Assembly (NCBI GenBank): GCA_002964805.2
Contig: PUDQ02000085.1
Coordinates: 124,001-188,000, forward strand
DNA from: Trametes villosa
Lineage: Eukaryota; Basidiomycota; Agaricomycetes; Polyporales; Polyporaceae
DNA length: 64,000 nucleotides
Direction of reading: 5' to 3'
Each line of letters starts with the position of its first letter. Position 1 is the first letter of the stretch. The notes beneath the pieces were generated by a model. That model saw only the letters and a list, made by a program, of their open reading frames with translations, did no database searches and was not told where the DNA came from. The translations under genes and the position numbers were made by a program. This document shows, in pieces, positions 21,112 through 33,268 of the stretch.

Positions 21112-22086
21112 ATGCCGAAGGCAAGTTCTGTACGCAAGGTGCGCGCCTTTGGTGATGCATACGAAGGCAGTCATGACGTTCACATAGCCCACGAAGGTGC
21201 AGGGACCGCATGGCGAGACAAAATTTGCCCGCAAGAAACGCGCGACTAAAACCAAGGAGCCTGAAGTGGCAGCATCCAACTTACCTTCTCCACCATCTGC
21301 GCTTCTCTCTGTCGCGCCGCCGCCCCCGGGACCTAGCACTGGGGCCGTGCTATTCCGCACAATGTGTCTTGACAACGTCCTCGAACGATATCCGGGACTC
21401 GAGATACGCAGCGACTTCGATCTTATCGAACTATCCGGCCAACAGTATAACGGCACGCCGGCCGAGATCTACAAAGCGTTGGACGACCGGCTCGCACGCG
21501 ATGTGGAGAGGCGCGGATATGACTTCACCATGGAGTTATGCGCAAAGGCTTTGGCGAACTATGTGGAGCCCACAGGGGTACGCAACTCAGCCTTCTGCTT
21601 GGCTTGCCTGTCCCGGGCGTTTATTAACTTCGCCCGTAGATTAAGCCCAAGGGGTCCGCCCTCGGTAATAAGTATGTGCTGGTTCGGCCCATTCCCGACT
21701 CCGACTACTCTCTCCGGATATTCCCTGGGTCAATCTCCGCCGCCGAATACTGCCTTGACTTCGTCGAGACTGCGACCGGGAAACCCGTCAATTCGCCCTT
21801 TGAGTACGAGCTCTGGGGTGTCCCGAATCCGGACGCTGACACACCATGGCTCTCCATCCCGATGGTCGGGAAGCTCCGAACGCTCGAGCGCGGGCACGGG
21901 ATCAAGCCGCAGGACGTCAAGCCTGGTCAAGAGAAGTTCGTACTCCGGGATGGGCAAACTTGCGTTCTCATGCGTCCGGAGAAGCGGCCCCTTCTCTTCA
22001 CCGTGCCCGTGCGGAAAATGCAGAAACCGGGGAATGCGCTAGAGGGTGTGGACGTGGTCGACTTCCCGCGGTACATTGAGCCGTGA
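21112..22086 (+). CDS. Clustered unknown-family protein, copy F7
   Basis: The clearest gene model of the family. Exons 21112-21138, 21197-21577 and 21640-22086 join in phase 0 to 284 aa. Exon 1 encodes MPKASSVRK. Exon 2 opens VQGPHGETKFARKKRATK, passes a Pro-rich linker and ends NYVEPTG. Exon 3 opens IKPKGSALGNKYVLVRP. Family motifs are all present; PEKRPLLFTVPVRK replaces the usual PGKR.LRFTVPVRK. The basic cluster RKKRATKTK resembles a monopartite nuclear signal (inference). No catalytic motif is apparent. Confidence 0.78.
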
Positions 22087-22359
22087 TTTTCGCCGAAGTG
22101 TCGTTGCTTCAGTGCTTTGCTGCTCTACCTGTACTAGACTTGGACCGCACCTGTCGAAAATGGGAAATGATTTATCGTATATACCGGGCTCTATCAAAAT
22201 GTCTTGTCACTTTCACGACTTGGTCGTCCAGATATGCAAGACCCGAAGCTTGAGCTGCTGAACCTGCTCGCATTGTGATGTCTAACGGCAATTGCCGGTT
22301 CCACATTCAACCGCGCATCAACTTGAACTGACGCGACTGGTTCTGCTCCTGTTAGCCAC

Positions 22360-22385
22360 CATCCGCCGAAGTGTGAGCATCGTCA
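22360..22385 (+). promoter_or_regulatory. Shared upstream motif of array genes
   Basis: GTTAGCCACCATCCGC about 130 bp before the F8 ATG has a close match, TTAGTCACCATTCGC, about 150 bp before the F9 ATG. A reverse-oriented relative, ATGGTGGCTAAC, lies about 75 bp before F5, and GTTAGCCACCAT lies on the upstream side of F1. The recurrence next to family starts suggests a common promoter element, but it could simply be carried by duplication. Confidence 0.4.
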
Positions 22386-22497
22386 GGTCTGTACGTTCAG
22401 ACAATTCCGGTACGCACGGTCGTACAAGTGGTGTTGCCAAGGCAAGTTAAAGCATTGCGTCGGCTACTTCCAGTAGTACCACCTATTGTAGCCAGGA

Positions 22498-23473
22498 ATG
22501 CCAAAGGCTCCATCTGTACGCAAGGTGTGTGCTCCTTTGACAATATCGCAACGTGGCTGCAGCCATGAATTGGCTCTGACTTTCGTACTCGCAGGCGCCG
22601 CGCAAGGAGGCCAAAGTACCTCGCAAGAAGCGTGCGGTCAAGAACGAGGAAACTGTCGCGTCGTCCGCCGGGCTCGCTGCTCCTGCATGTCTCTCTGCCG
22701 CGGCTCCAACCCCAGGGCCTAGCACCGGCGCTGTGCTTGCCCGCACAGTCTGTACCGAAAACGTCCTCGAGCGCTATCCGGGCATTGAAGTACGCAGCGA
22801 CTTTGATCTCGCAGAGCTCTCCAGCCAATCGTACAAAGGAACCCCGGCCGAGATCTATGCATCGTTAGACGAGCGGTTCGCAGAGGATGTGGAGGAGTTC
22901 GGGTACGAGGAGGCCATGGAAATGTGCACACGGTTTCTGGACACCTATGTTGAGCCTACGGGGGTACGTAGCTCGGACCAGTGCTTGGCATGCCCTCCCG
23001 TCTTGTGCATCGCTGAATTATTGTCGTAGGTCAAGCCCAAGGCGTCCGCTACCGAGAACAAGTTCGTGCTGGTTCGGCCTATATCCGACTCGGAATACTC
23101 CGTCAGGCTCTTCCCCGGATCGATCTCCGCTGCCGAGTACTGCATGGATTTCATCGAGACCGCTACCGGGAAACCTGTCAACTCGCCCTTCGAGTACGAG
23201 CTCTGGGGTATTCCGAACCCGGACGCCGACACGCCATGGCTGTCGATCCCGATGGTCGGGAAGCTTCGGTCAATCGAGCGCGGTTTCAGGATCAAGCAGG
23301 AGGAAATCGAGCCCGGCGCGGAGAAGTTCGTGCTACGCGATGGGCAGACCTGTGTGCTCATGCGCCCGGGGAAGCGACCCATTCGTTTCACGGTGCCGGT
23401 GCGGAAGATGAAGGCGCCAGAGGTAGTCGAAGATGTGGAGGTGCTCGACTTTCCGCGATACATTGAGGCGTAA
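22498..23473 (+). CDS. Clustered unknown-family protein, copy F8
   Basis: Exon 1 is MPKAPSVRK (22498-22524). Exon 2 follows TACTCGCAG with APRKEAKVPRKKRAVKNEE, an Ala/Pro linker, GAVLARTVCTENVLERYP and ends YVEPTG near 22962. Exon 3 starts VKPKASATENKFVLVRP after GTCGTAG near 23029 and ends VLDFPRYIEA. The acceptor keeps phase 0. It is closest to F9 across the whole protein (shared VRSDFDL, RFA.DV...G.EEA and KAPEVVEDV/KAPDVVEDV), so the two are probably the youngest tandem pair. Confidence 0.76.
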
Positions 23474-23610
23474 CGCACCTTGCGGTCGTCATCGCCCCCC
23501 TTTACCTCTGTTCAGCTGGATACTATCGCCAATGCACCTGTAATGTCACACTGTACATGGTCCACTCGGCGCCGTTTATATCCCAACTTCACCAAGTTAC
23601 TCTGTATCGG

Positions 23611-23660
23611 ACGATCGGCCGGCAATTGCCGCCGGTTCAACGTTCAACGTTCAACGTTCA
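23611..23660. repeat. GGCAATTGCC palindrome plus (GTTCAAC)n array
   Basis: CCGGCAATTGCCGCCGG is followed by three full GTTCAAC units and a partial fourth (23635-23660), about 210 bp upstream of F9. Related sequences ACGGCAATTGCCGG (near 22290) and CCGGCAGTTGCCGG (near 19318) lie downstream of F7 and F5, and the heptamer recurs at 7136-7163 upstream of F4. Confidence 0.7.
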
Positions 23661-23864
23661 GCGGTTGGTGAGCTTCGCATCCGCCGGCGGGCCAGACCTG
23701 GTCTTGCTCTCCTTAGTCACCATTCGCTGGAGTCTGAGTATTGTCAAGTCAGTACTCTAAGAAAACCCCGGTACACTCGGTTGGACTGGTCGTGGTCGCC
23801 AAGGCACGACTAATCATGCCGTAGACTTGTCCTATTCGTACAAGGGGACCTACTGTGGCCAAGA

Positions 23865-24844
23865 ATGCCAAAGGCTCAATCTATGCGCAAGGTGCGTCAC
23901 TCCTCTCACAATTCTAGTCGGTAGTTTCCAGCTATGACCTACCCTCGACTTTGGATATGCAGGCGTCGCGCAATGAGGCGAAAGGGCCCCGCAAAAAGCG
24001 TGCAACCAAGAACGAGGAAACTGTCGCTTCGCCCGCCGGGTTAGGGCTCGCTCCTGCATCTCTCTCCGTTGCGCCTCCGCCCCCAGGACCCAGCACCGGC
24101 GCCGTGCTGTTCCGCACAGTGTGTGCCGAAAACGTCCTCGAGCGTTATCCGGGCATTGAAGTACGCAGCGACTTCGATCTCATAGAACTCTCCGGCAAGA
24201 CATACGAGGGGACTCCGGCGGAGATCTACGCAGCGTTGGACGCGCGGTTCGCACACGACGTGCAGAGCTTCGGGTGCGAGGAGGCCCTGAATATGTGCAC
24301 AAAGACTTTGGACATCTACGTCGAGCCTACGGGGGTACGTAGGTCGGCACATTGCTCGGCATGCCATCGCGACTTTCCCACCGCTGAACTCTGGACGTAG
24401 ATCAAGCCAAAGGCCTCCGCTTCCAACAACAAATTCGTGCTAGTTCGGCCCATTCCTGATTCCGACTACTCCCTCCGGCTGTTCCCTGGGTCCATCTCCG
24501 CCGCCGAATACTGCATGGACTTCGTCGAGACGGCGACGGGGAAGCCCGTCAACTCGCCCTTCGAGTACGAGCTTTGGGGTGTTCCGAATCCGGACGCGGA
24601 CACGCCCTGGCTCTCCTTTCCGATGGTTGGGAAACTGCGGACAATCGAGCGAGGACACGGAATCAAGCAAGAGGACGTCAAACCCGGTGCGGAGAAGTTC
24701 GTGTTGCGGGACGGGCAAACCTGCGTGCTGATGCGCCCAGGAAAACGGCTCATCCGCTTCACAGTGCCAGTGCGCAAAATCAAGGCGCCAGACGTGGTCG
24801 AAGACGTGCATGTGCTCGACTTTCCGCGATACATCCAGGCTTAA
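23865..24844 (+). CDS. Clustered unknown-family protein, copy F9
   Basis: Last gene of the array. Exon 1 is MPKAQSMRK (23865-23891), followed by a GTGCGT donor. Exon 2 follows GGATATGCAG with ASRNEAKGPRKKRATKNEE and ends YVEPTG near 24333. Exon 3 starts near 24401 with IKPKASASNNKFVLVRP and ends VLDFPRYIQA. Intact, about 285 aa. Start-to-start distances along F5-F9 are 1432, 1532, 1386 and 1367 bp, as expected for tandem duplication by unequal crossing-over. Function unknown. Confidence 0.77.
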
Positions 24845-25326
24845 TGCACCTTTCGGTCGTCGTTGCTCTTTGCCATCTCTGTTCAGTTAGATACTATCGC
24901 CAACACACCTGTAATGTACTATGCATAGCTCACCGCCGTTATCCTCGGTTTACCAAGTTACTTTCCGAGCTCCCACCCACCCCGGACTTCCGACGTTTGA
25001 CATGGCAGTCAGGTATAGAAGGACCAGGCTATCCCGCGTTAGTGACCAAATTCTACGCAGTGAGTATCCTTACACAGTTCGCTCAGCCTTTTGTGACCAG
25101 AAACGTAGTCACCCCTATTCCCAACGCTCTCGGCTCTCGCGAGCGCTGTCTTTGGAGGATTGGCTGACCACCCGCATGTCCTGCATCCGCCCGAAACTGT
25201 ACAGTGGATGTATACGTATGAATAACATACAAAAGTAGACCCAATGTCCCTCCAGAACCCTGGTATAGAAAGCACTCTCGACTATAAATCGTTCAAGAAA
25301 GCAAGGAATAGCAAGCACAGCACGGA
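24845..25326. other. Intergenic, end of family array
   Basis: Convergent spacer between F9 and the ABC transporter. No gene seen. Confidence 0.5.
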
Positions 25327-28300
25327 TCAGCACACCCTCCACCACCGATTCCGCTTCTCGGTGTCCTCCTCGAGCACGTTGTTCTCCCTGATCACCTTCA
25401 GGAACACGCTCTCCAGCGTCGCCCGCTCGACCGTGTACTCCGAGAAGTTGCCGTTGGAGAGCACGGCGAAGAGCTTCGCGAGGGACATCCCGCCGCCGAT
25501 GGGGACCTCGAACCGCGTCGCGACGTCGTCAGCCATACGCGCGCCGGGGATCTGGGCCATGAGCTCCTGCGCGTAGACAACCTCTTCGCGCGTCCGACAC
25601 GAGAAGTGGACTTCGTACGTGGCGTAGCGTTCTACCAGAGAGTTTGTCGTTCCGACAGCTAGAAATGGCCCATCGTGAGCAGGAGCGTCACATTGTACAG
25701 CATGGGGACATACCCAGCATTTTCTTGGCCAAGATACCGACTTTGTTGGCTAGCGCGGATGCTTCCTCCATAGAGTCTGCACAAACGGTGTCACTTGAAG
25801 GCACGAAAAAAGACAGCAAGATATATGACTTACGCGTAGTGATAACGATCGCCTTCCCGACAGCGACGTTGCGTAAGGTGCCCCACATGTCTCGCTTCAT
25901 CTTCGCGTCGATTCCAGTCGAGAACTCGTCGATCAGCACCACAGATGGGTTACCTGGTATACGGCATCAACGACTCATTTCTCGTGTAAAAGAGAAAAAT
26001 TATCACACCTATGAGCGCGATTGCAAGGGAGAGCTTTCGCTGGTTTCCGCCTGACAGCTTACTTGCAAGCCGGTCCGCGTACTGGTGCAGAGACGTCGCG
26101 AGCATCAGCCGCTCGACGTTGCTCCGAAGCTCCTCCCCGCGATACAGGCCCTTCAGACGGCCATAGACGAGAAGGTGCTCCCGAACAGTCAGCTGAGAGT
26201 CGATAGCGGTGAACTGGGGGCACACGCCAAGAGACAGCCTGGCTGCACGAGGATGGTGGACGATCGAGACGCCGTTGATGAACACGTCTCCCTGGTCGGG
26301 GATAACGTCGCCGCCTGGGCACAGTGTCAGTTTGCGCGACAGCATATACGGAGAGCGGGGCTGAACGCACGGATCACGTTGAACGTCGTCGTCTTCCCCG
26401 CGCCATTGGGCCCGAGGAGAGCGAAGATGGTATCCTGGGACACCCCGAAGCTGACGTTGTCCACTACCCTGTTGGACGCCTTGCCGAACGCCTTCACGAT
26501 GTTGAGCACGCGGAGAGCGTCCGCGGACTCCGCTACTACAGCGGCTTCGTCATCGACGTCCTTCCCCGCGACCCTGCCCGGGGTAGCAGATTGTGCGGCA
26601 TCCACAACGACTGGTGAGGGTGCTTGCTTCCGGGCGTGAGTGATCTTGCGGGGCAGGAGCGAGCCGGAGTCGACCCAGACGAGAATCGCGAAGAGGACGA
26701 AGCCGTAGATGAACAAGTACAGGATCGGGGCGCCGTAGCGCGATATGTCGCCGAGGGAAGAGGAGGTGACCGGGCTGCTTCCGTCGCAGAGCAGAGAGAA
26801 AAGGTTCACAGAAACGAATGAAGCGCGGAGCTGTTGGCTCTACTGTCAGTTTTGACATAGAACACGATTTGCACCTAACTTACGACACTAGCAACCGGAG
26901 AAAGGATTGACAGCGTGTAATCTGTGGCATTACGGATAAGTGCGTTGAGGACGTTGTGACGGACTATACACGTACGAATGATAGTCAGGTCTTGCCCTGC
27001 TTGAGACGTTTTGGCATATGTGAGGGTGAGTAGGTACGCCGCGAGGTACAACTATGTACTTTGTCAGCAAGCTGGATATCGGTGCTCGCGTACGGGTCGA
27101 ACACGTACGACAAACATGATCACTTGGTATCCAGCGGCCATCGCGAATGCCGCCAAGGGGGAGGCGACCACAAGTGATACACAGTACGAGAACAGCGCGC
27201 CCACGATACCATATAGCACGAGTACGACCCACTGAAGAGCGAAATCAGCGCCTGTACCATGTCAACAACCCTTTTATGCGAGACTTACGAAGAACCCAAG
27301 CCCATTGAACTGGTTGGAGGCGGCCGCGAAGACAATGACAATGAGCGTGGCGTTGACTAGCGAGAAGATCGAGTCGAAGAGCAGATGTCCGAGCCACAGA
27401 CCGATGGGGTCTGACAAACCGTTGGACAGCTGCATCGCCTGAACAGACGAGCGGCGCTCCTTCGCGACGTAGAGCGAGAAGAACGCGGGATATACGGCCT
27501 ACGCGTGAATGTGAGCTGTAGTGCACGCAACACAAAGCACTCCAGAAAACACACCATTGCAGCGCCGAAGAATGCGACCCACTTCAGCGCAACCAGCGTC
27601 CCCGCCGCAATACCCGGGAAGGTTTGGTAATTAGCGAGGATTAGGCTCGGTGTCGGTGGCGTCCGTCCTGTCGCGTTCAGCGCGGCGTTGTATAGAAGGT
27701 TCGACGCGAGGTTGAGCATGACAATGCCGGTGAGCCCGGGCGGCGTCGCCTCCCACGCGAACAGCGCCGTCCCCGCCTGCTCGTCAAGCGAGACGCCGCC
27801 AAACGACTGGTTGCGGAACGTCTGGTCGATGGTGCTCACGAACGTCGCGTTGTCCGGGAGGCTGTCCACGAGCAGCGTGCGCGTCGAGTTCCCGAGCGCG
27901 TCGATGATCCCGGTCGGCGACTCGAGTACCTGCGAGTGCGTCACGTTCTCCGCGACGAACCCGAGCGGCGACGCCGGGAGGTAGACGGGCGTGATAGGCA
28001 CGTTGCGGAACGTCCTGACGCAGGTCTGGGCGCGGGTGCTGAGGAAGAAGATGGGCACGCAAGAGCCGGCGACCGCGATGAGGACTGCGAGGAGGGGTGT
28101 AAGCCAGCTGCGCTGCGCTATGAGCACACGCTTGTGGAAGATAGTCAACGCTTGGCCAAGCGGTGAGCGGCGCCGGCCGTTAGTAAGTTGTAGCACGGGC
28201 GGTGTCGGTACGGGTGTAGTAGATAGAGATGGCGTCGCGGACGATCCGGCCTTCTCCTCGAGCTCCTTCTCATCCGCGCGGTTGTCGTCGTGCATCAGTC

Positions 28301-31189
28301 CGAGGAAGATATCCTCGATGGAGGTGCTCATGACTGAGTACGACGCGACGCGATGCGTCTCGCGGGTTTCTTCGACCAGTGCCAACACCTCTTGAACCAC
28401 CGCGGGATCCTTGAGCTTGAGGTGGTAGGAGACTTCGTTGGGCGCGGACGAAGTTGTGTAGGTCAGCGGGGCAATCGTGCGTATGCGTTCCAACAACTCC
28501 GCTTCGTGCGTCGCGGTCGACTTCTCCGCGGACCCTTCGTCTGGTACGAATGAGGCGTTTATGGTGTAGCCTTCGCCCAAGCTTGACTTGAGCGAGACAG
28601 GGGTGCCATGAGCGACGAGCTTCCCTGGGGCTGCGAGCACTGCGATTGTGTCTGCCAGTAAATCGGCCTCGTCCAGGAACTGCACGACGTGTCAGTGGAA
28701 GTCGGCATAACGGGGCATCATCACTCACATGAGTAGTAAACACGACGGTCCGGTCGTGTCGCACAGAGCTGAGCGTTCGCCAGAGGGCCCGGCGCGATAG
28801 CGGATCCACACCCGAAGTACACTGCACGAGCTTCAGCCTCGCATGACCTGTACGAAATCTGTAGCAGGACTCACCTCATCGACTAGGACAATCTTCGAGC
28901 CCCCGATGAGCCCAATAGCAAGCTGCAGCTTCCGCTTCTGCCCACCACTCAGCGCGTTCGCGTTGTAGTGGATCTTCTTCCCGAGGTCGCAGTCCTTCAG
29001 CAGCTGCTCGATGTCGTCTTCGTCCGAGTTCGCATCCGCACGCTTGACCGCGCGCCAGACGCGTAGGGTCTGATAGCACGAGAGTTCGGGGAAGAGCACG
29101 TTCTTCTGGGGCACGATGCCGATCGTCCCGCGCGGGGGCCGCTCAACGCCGCCCTCAAAGACCACCGAGCCACGGGTGCGTCCGAGCAGTCCTGCGAGGA
29201 TGGACATCGTCGTCGACTTCCCAGCGCTACGACAAATTCAGCAACTGCGACAGCTAATTCAGGCATGACTTGGAGCTCACCCATTAGATCCGAGCAGGAC
29301 GTAGATACCAAACTTCGGAATCTCTAGGCTGAGGTCTGACACAGCGGTGACGTTGCCCTTCTCGCCCTTGAAGAACGACGTCTTGAAGTCCTTGCCCAAG
29401 TTCTTGATCGAAATCGCCGTGTCCGGGGCAATGGCAAGCACTCCGTCTTCTGCGGCGGTCTTCCGATGCCGGAGACGTGACCACCACGAGCGGTCTGTCG
29501 CATTGCGCGCGTCGTACAACCTCCTCTCCCACAGCACGGCGAGCCATGGCCACAAGAATATGTCAATCTGTCGGAGCATGTCAGCTATTAATGCCTACGG
29601 CGCAGCGTATTAGGCACGTACGATAGCTGCGATGATGAGTGGCAGCAGCCGCAGTGCGTTGTCCGGGTCGGGCTGTGTCACGCTAGTCGCGATCTGGTGC
29701 GCCTCGAACCCGCACACGGCCCGTATCACGAAGATGTAGAACCCAGGCGGGAAGATGATCGAGAAGATGAACGCCGCACCCGTGCTCGCGCGGGAGAACA
29801 CGAGCGCGAGGATGGCGAACACGATCCCGAGGAAGGTCGCGGACACCGCGGCGAGCTGCGGGCTCTTGCCGAACGGCGCGGCGACGAAGAGCGACCAGCT
29901 GGCGAGCACGAGGCCGAGCAGGAGGTGGATGACGATGACGAGCCCGATGTTCGTCGCTGTGAATATGCGGAAGTGCCAGATGATGGCGACGATGATCCAG
30001 GCGGGCAGGTAGGCCAGTGAGATGCTGAGGTGCCATGAGCTGCGAAACCAAGGTTATTAGCAGCCGTGAGAGGTGCAGTGTGTGTCAGGACGAACAGGAT
30101 GCGTGCTGAGTCTCTGAGGCCCATCGCCTTAAGGTGCGAGGTCAATAGGTTGGCTCGTTCGCCGCCGAACGACCCGGGCAGTTGGTACGATATCCCGACG
30201 AAGCATATGAACCTATTGTCCGTCAGTTGAAGGCCGCCATGATACAGATTGAAGATACGTACAATGCGAGGACGAGCAGGGTTCGTAGACCTCGAATATA
30301 ACCTGGGGTGGGTGACAATGAGCAGACATTTAATGCCGAGGCTGAGGTCACGTACTGAGGCGAATCTCTGTGTTCTGCTCATCGTTGGTCTCTTGTGTGA
30401 AGGGCCATTCGAGTGGGGTTTGCGGGGTGTTGCCGGTCTGCAGTTCTATGATGGCCTGTGTGCATGTCGAAGATGAAGGGACGGGCGCATGTAGCCAGGC
30501 AGTGAAAGACTTACACTGTCTATCGCCCACTGCAGAGGGAGCACTCGCTCCTCGTAGTCGCTTGTATGCCTGAACACATCTATATGGAACAAACCGCCGT
30601 CCGCCCGCAGCGTATAGTTGAGCGGCAGGGTGCCATTCGGCCCTGGGAGCGAGTTGAAGGCCACGGCAGCATAACACTCCGAGAACAGGTTGAAGTTCTG
30701 CGGGCACGCGGCCGGGATGTCCGCCGGGGAGTCGAGCTGCCGGACGCTGCTGAGCTGCCTCCCGTTGAAGTCGCGCGTGATGCGGGCGATGATGTCGTGC
30801 GCGGAGGGGTTGCTGCCGGTCCCGTTCGTGCCGTCTGCCCAGATAAGCGCGAGCGAGCCGTCGTAGACGTCTTGCAGCCTGTGGACCGGGACGGGCGACC
30901 CCAGGCCGTACTTCAAGGCCCAAGACTAAGAGAGCTGCAACAACAGAGGGGGATGCTGCCTACTCACGTTGTTCGGCTTGCTGAGGAAGATCTGGGCGAC
31001 GGCTAAGAAGATACCGTATGCGACAGGCAGGATGAAGCATCGCAGGATATTGAGCTTCCCGGTTCGCGAACCGCATAAGCATCGTATGCCCACAACTAGG
31101 AATAGCGGACATACCCATGGATGCTTCGACATTACAATCCAGTTCTTCCAAAATAGCACCCCAAACTGTCTGAAGAATAGACCCGCCAT
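25327..31189 (-). CDS. Full-length ABCA-type (ABC subfamily A) transporter
   Basis: A multi-exon gene with the order membrane domain, ATPase, membrane domain, ATPase. It starts MAGLFFRQFGVLFWKNWIV, typical of the first ABCA helix, followed by a large luminal loop and a helix bundle near 30.2-29.6 kb. ATPase 1 has Walker A GSNGAGKSTT split by an intron, signature LSGGQKRKL, Walker B IVLVDE and switch VVFTTH. The second membrane domain (28.1-26.7 kb) has another large loop beginning after a helix at LTPLLAVLIAVAG. ATPase 2 has Walker A GPNGAGKTTT, signature LSGGNQRKL and Walker B VVLIDEFSTGID. It ends RNRWWRVC. ABCA proteins move lipids across membranes; the substrate here is unknown. At least twelve short introns are needed, and I see no frame damage. 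Confidence 0.88.
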
Positions 31190-32451
31190 GTTGGAGGATC
31201 GTGCTCCCGGGGCGAGAAGGGCAGAAGTTCAGTGGTAAAGCCTAACAGAGCCCGGCGCAAGACAGCCAGGGGTTGCCAGCAAGGCAAAAGAGCTGCGTAA
31301 GCTCCTTCAGACGGAGGAGAGGACAGCCAGATGGGAGTTTGGGCGTTGAATGAGAGCCCAGTTCGGGGGGAGGGAGGCTCTAAGTAATGCTCCTGCCGGT
31401 GAAGTCTTCCGTGCGCCGTCAAATGGGCATAGCCTCAGCGCAGCGAGCCGGACGTCGAGCGCGTTGGACGGTGAGAAGATGGTGGGAGTGTGGAAAGCAG
31501 CTGGCTGCCATGCCCTGGAGTATATTTGAAAGACAGAGATAGACATCGTCTCCCGCAGCCCGTCCGGCTAGTGTCCCCGGCGAGCGCCTACTCTGGCGTA
31601 CCTGCCGCCCGCATTGAAGCAAGGCGCAACTAGTAGCGTTCAACTCCCATCGCCTCTACCGGTAGGAAACCAGAAACCCCCTTGATCTTAGGTAGGTATA
31701 AGCTCAAGCACATACGCACGCATGCGCCATGCGGTAGCTGGGCGAGCAGCGTCAATGACAGCGGGCTTGGGCGTCAACTTGTATTTGCATCCGACAAAGT
31801 CGGGACGAGTCCCTTGGTACCTCTGGGCGAGCCTGGTGGGCTTGGTTTGCACCTTATGATGCAAAAGCTCGGGTCCTTGACTGAGATCTCTCGTCTCTCA
31901 GTACTACTGTGGTCAAGGGCAGCGGACAGAGTGTTCATCAGTGCTAGGGCGTCGACTACGCTAACGACCTTAAAGCCTGAGACGATGATGGTACGCGCAT
32001 CCCGTACCCATGCAAAGTATCCCACGTAAGTAGGACACTTCACTTCTCCAGGTGCTTTGTGTCCCAGGTCATTATGCTATATAACAAATCATCGCCGTAT
32101 GTAGCTGAACTTGCAATATCCATCGTGTTCAAAGTCTGGTAACCTGGACTCCTAATCTCTTGGTCGCAGTGTACGACTCTTCGGCACCAATATACGACCC
32201 ATACTCCCCCTTAGATTTTATTCTAGTAGATTCCTCTTGAAACATGCTGACCGTACGCAGGGAGGTGCAGAGCGTGCGTTTGCGCGGTCGAAGAAACGCG
32301 CCTCGTATATGACGCGTCGGGGCGCCATCACATGACCGCGACAGCTCATCCCCCTTGTCCCCGCTGGATTTCCCGCCCTCTCCTTCTGCTCCCAACTACC
32401 ACGCTACCCGTACCCAAAGTCCGCGCCCACCCCCAGTTTTTGTTAATCCAC
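31190..32451. other. Intergenic between ABC transporter and SWI5
   Basis: Divergent spacer. An 89-codon minus-strand frame at 32043-31774 (MKCPTYVGYFAWVRD) looks moderately protein-like but has no splice or family support. Nothing else seen. Confidence 0.4.
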
Positions 32452-32941
32452 ATGCACGCAAAGACTTCGGGCAAGGTCAGTCCGCATACACCTAGCGAAA
32501 GCGCCACCATGTGCTCATTCCGTCCGGGATAGGCTCAACAGGCTCGTATCGAGGCCCTCCAGGCCGAGATTGATGAGCTTCAAAACGTACTGGGGTGCGT
32601 GAATTAAGTTTTATATAGGCCGACGGGGTGCTAAGGGTGCATCTTGCACGCATATAGCGAGGGGGAGAACGCGGAGCAGATCGTCTCGCGACACATCAAG
32701 CTCCTGCACCAGTACAACGAGGCCAAGGACGCTACTCAGGTGGGTTTCGCATCTCTACTACTTGTCTCCTGGCTTATATCCGAGGTCACTTCAGATATTG
32801 ATTGGGAAGGTAAGCTTTTGAGGTTTTCCGAATCATGATGAGGACTAAGGTCGATGTATGCGCATACACCAGCTCGCTGCCTACCGACAGGCGACCATTC
32901 GGCAGGTACACAACGATTACGGGCTAACCGACGACGACTAG
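32452..32941 (+). CDS. SWI5: Swi5/Sae3-family recombination accessory protein
   Basis: Five exons join in frame to 83 aa: 32452-32475, 32533-32594, 32658-32739, a 15-nt microexon 32795-32809 encoding ILIGK, and 32873-32941. The protein has a coiled helix (ARIEALQAEIDELQNVLG), then the diagnostic block IVSRHIKLLHQYNEAKDATQ, then ILIGK, then LAAYRQATIRQVHNDYGL and an acidic TDDD end. Without the microexon the helix would lose a segment conserved in Swi5 proteins. Swi5 binds Sfr1/Mei5 and stimulates Rad51 and Dmc1 filaments in homologous recombination. Length matches the short fungal members. The first exon uses a GTCAGT donor, so the exact N-terminus is less certain. Confidence 0.87.
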
Positions 32942-33268
32942 ATCTCCCCATAGCGTACTGAGGTTTCGGTTTGTGCGAGTGTAAGACAGCTGTAGGTTAA
33001 GATATAAGATACAGATAAAACAGAGAAGTTATGCTGAATCGAACTCTTAACACGAGATAGTAACCCAGTTTGTGCACAAGTACGGGCCCCTGGCTGCGAA
33101 TGATGTTGGTAGTTCAAATGGTATTAAACAAACACTATGGATACAAGGAATAGGAGCGACACCATGGTCCGGGAGCAAACACGCGCCAGAGTGTCCGCGA
33201 AGATACAACAGGCTGTCGGTATACCACACGCGTTTGGAAGTAGTAGTGCTGGATTGTGACCGGATGTT
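32942..33268. other. Convergent intergenic spacer
   Basis: Should hold the 3' ends of SWI5 and the MARVEL-like gene. Nothing else seen. Confidence 0.5.

Noticed and set aside
31774..32043. 89-codon minus-strand frame starting MKCPTYVGYFAWV
   Set aside because: Looks mildly coding but stands alone without family, promoter or splice support.
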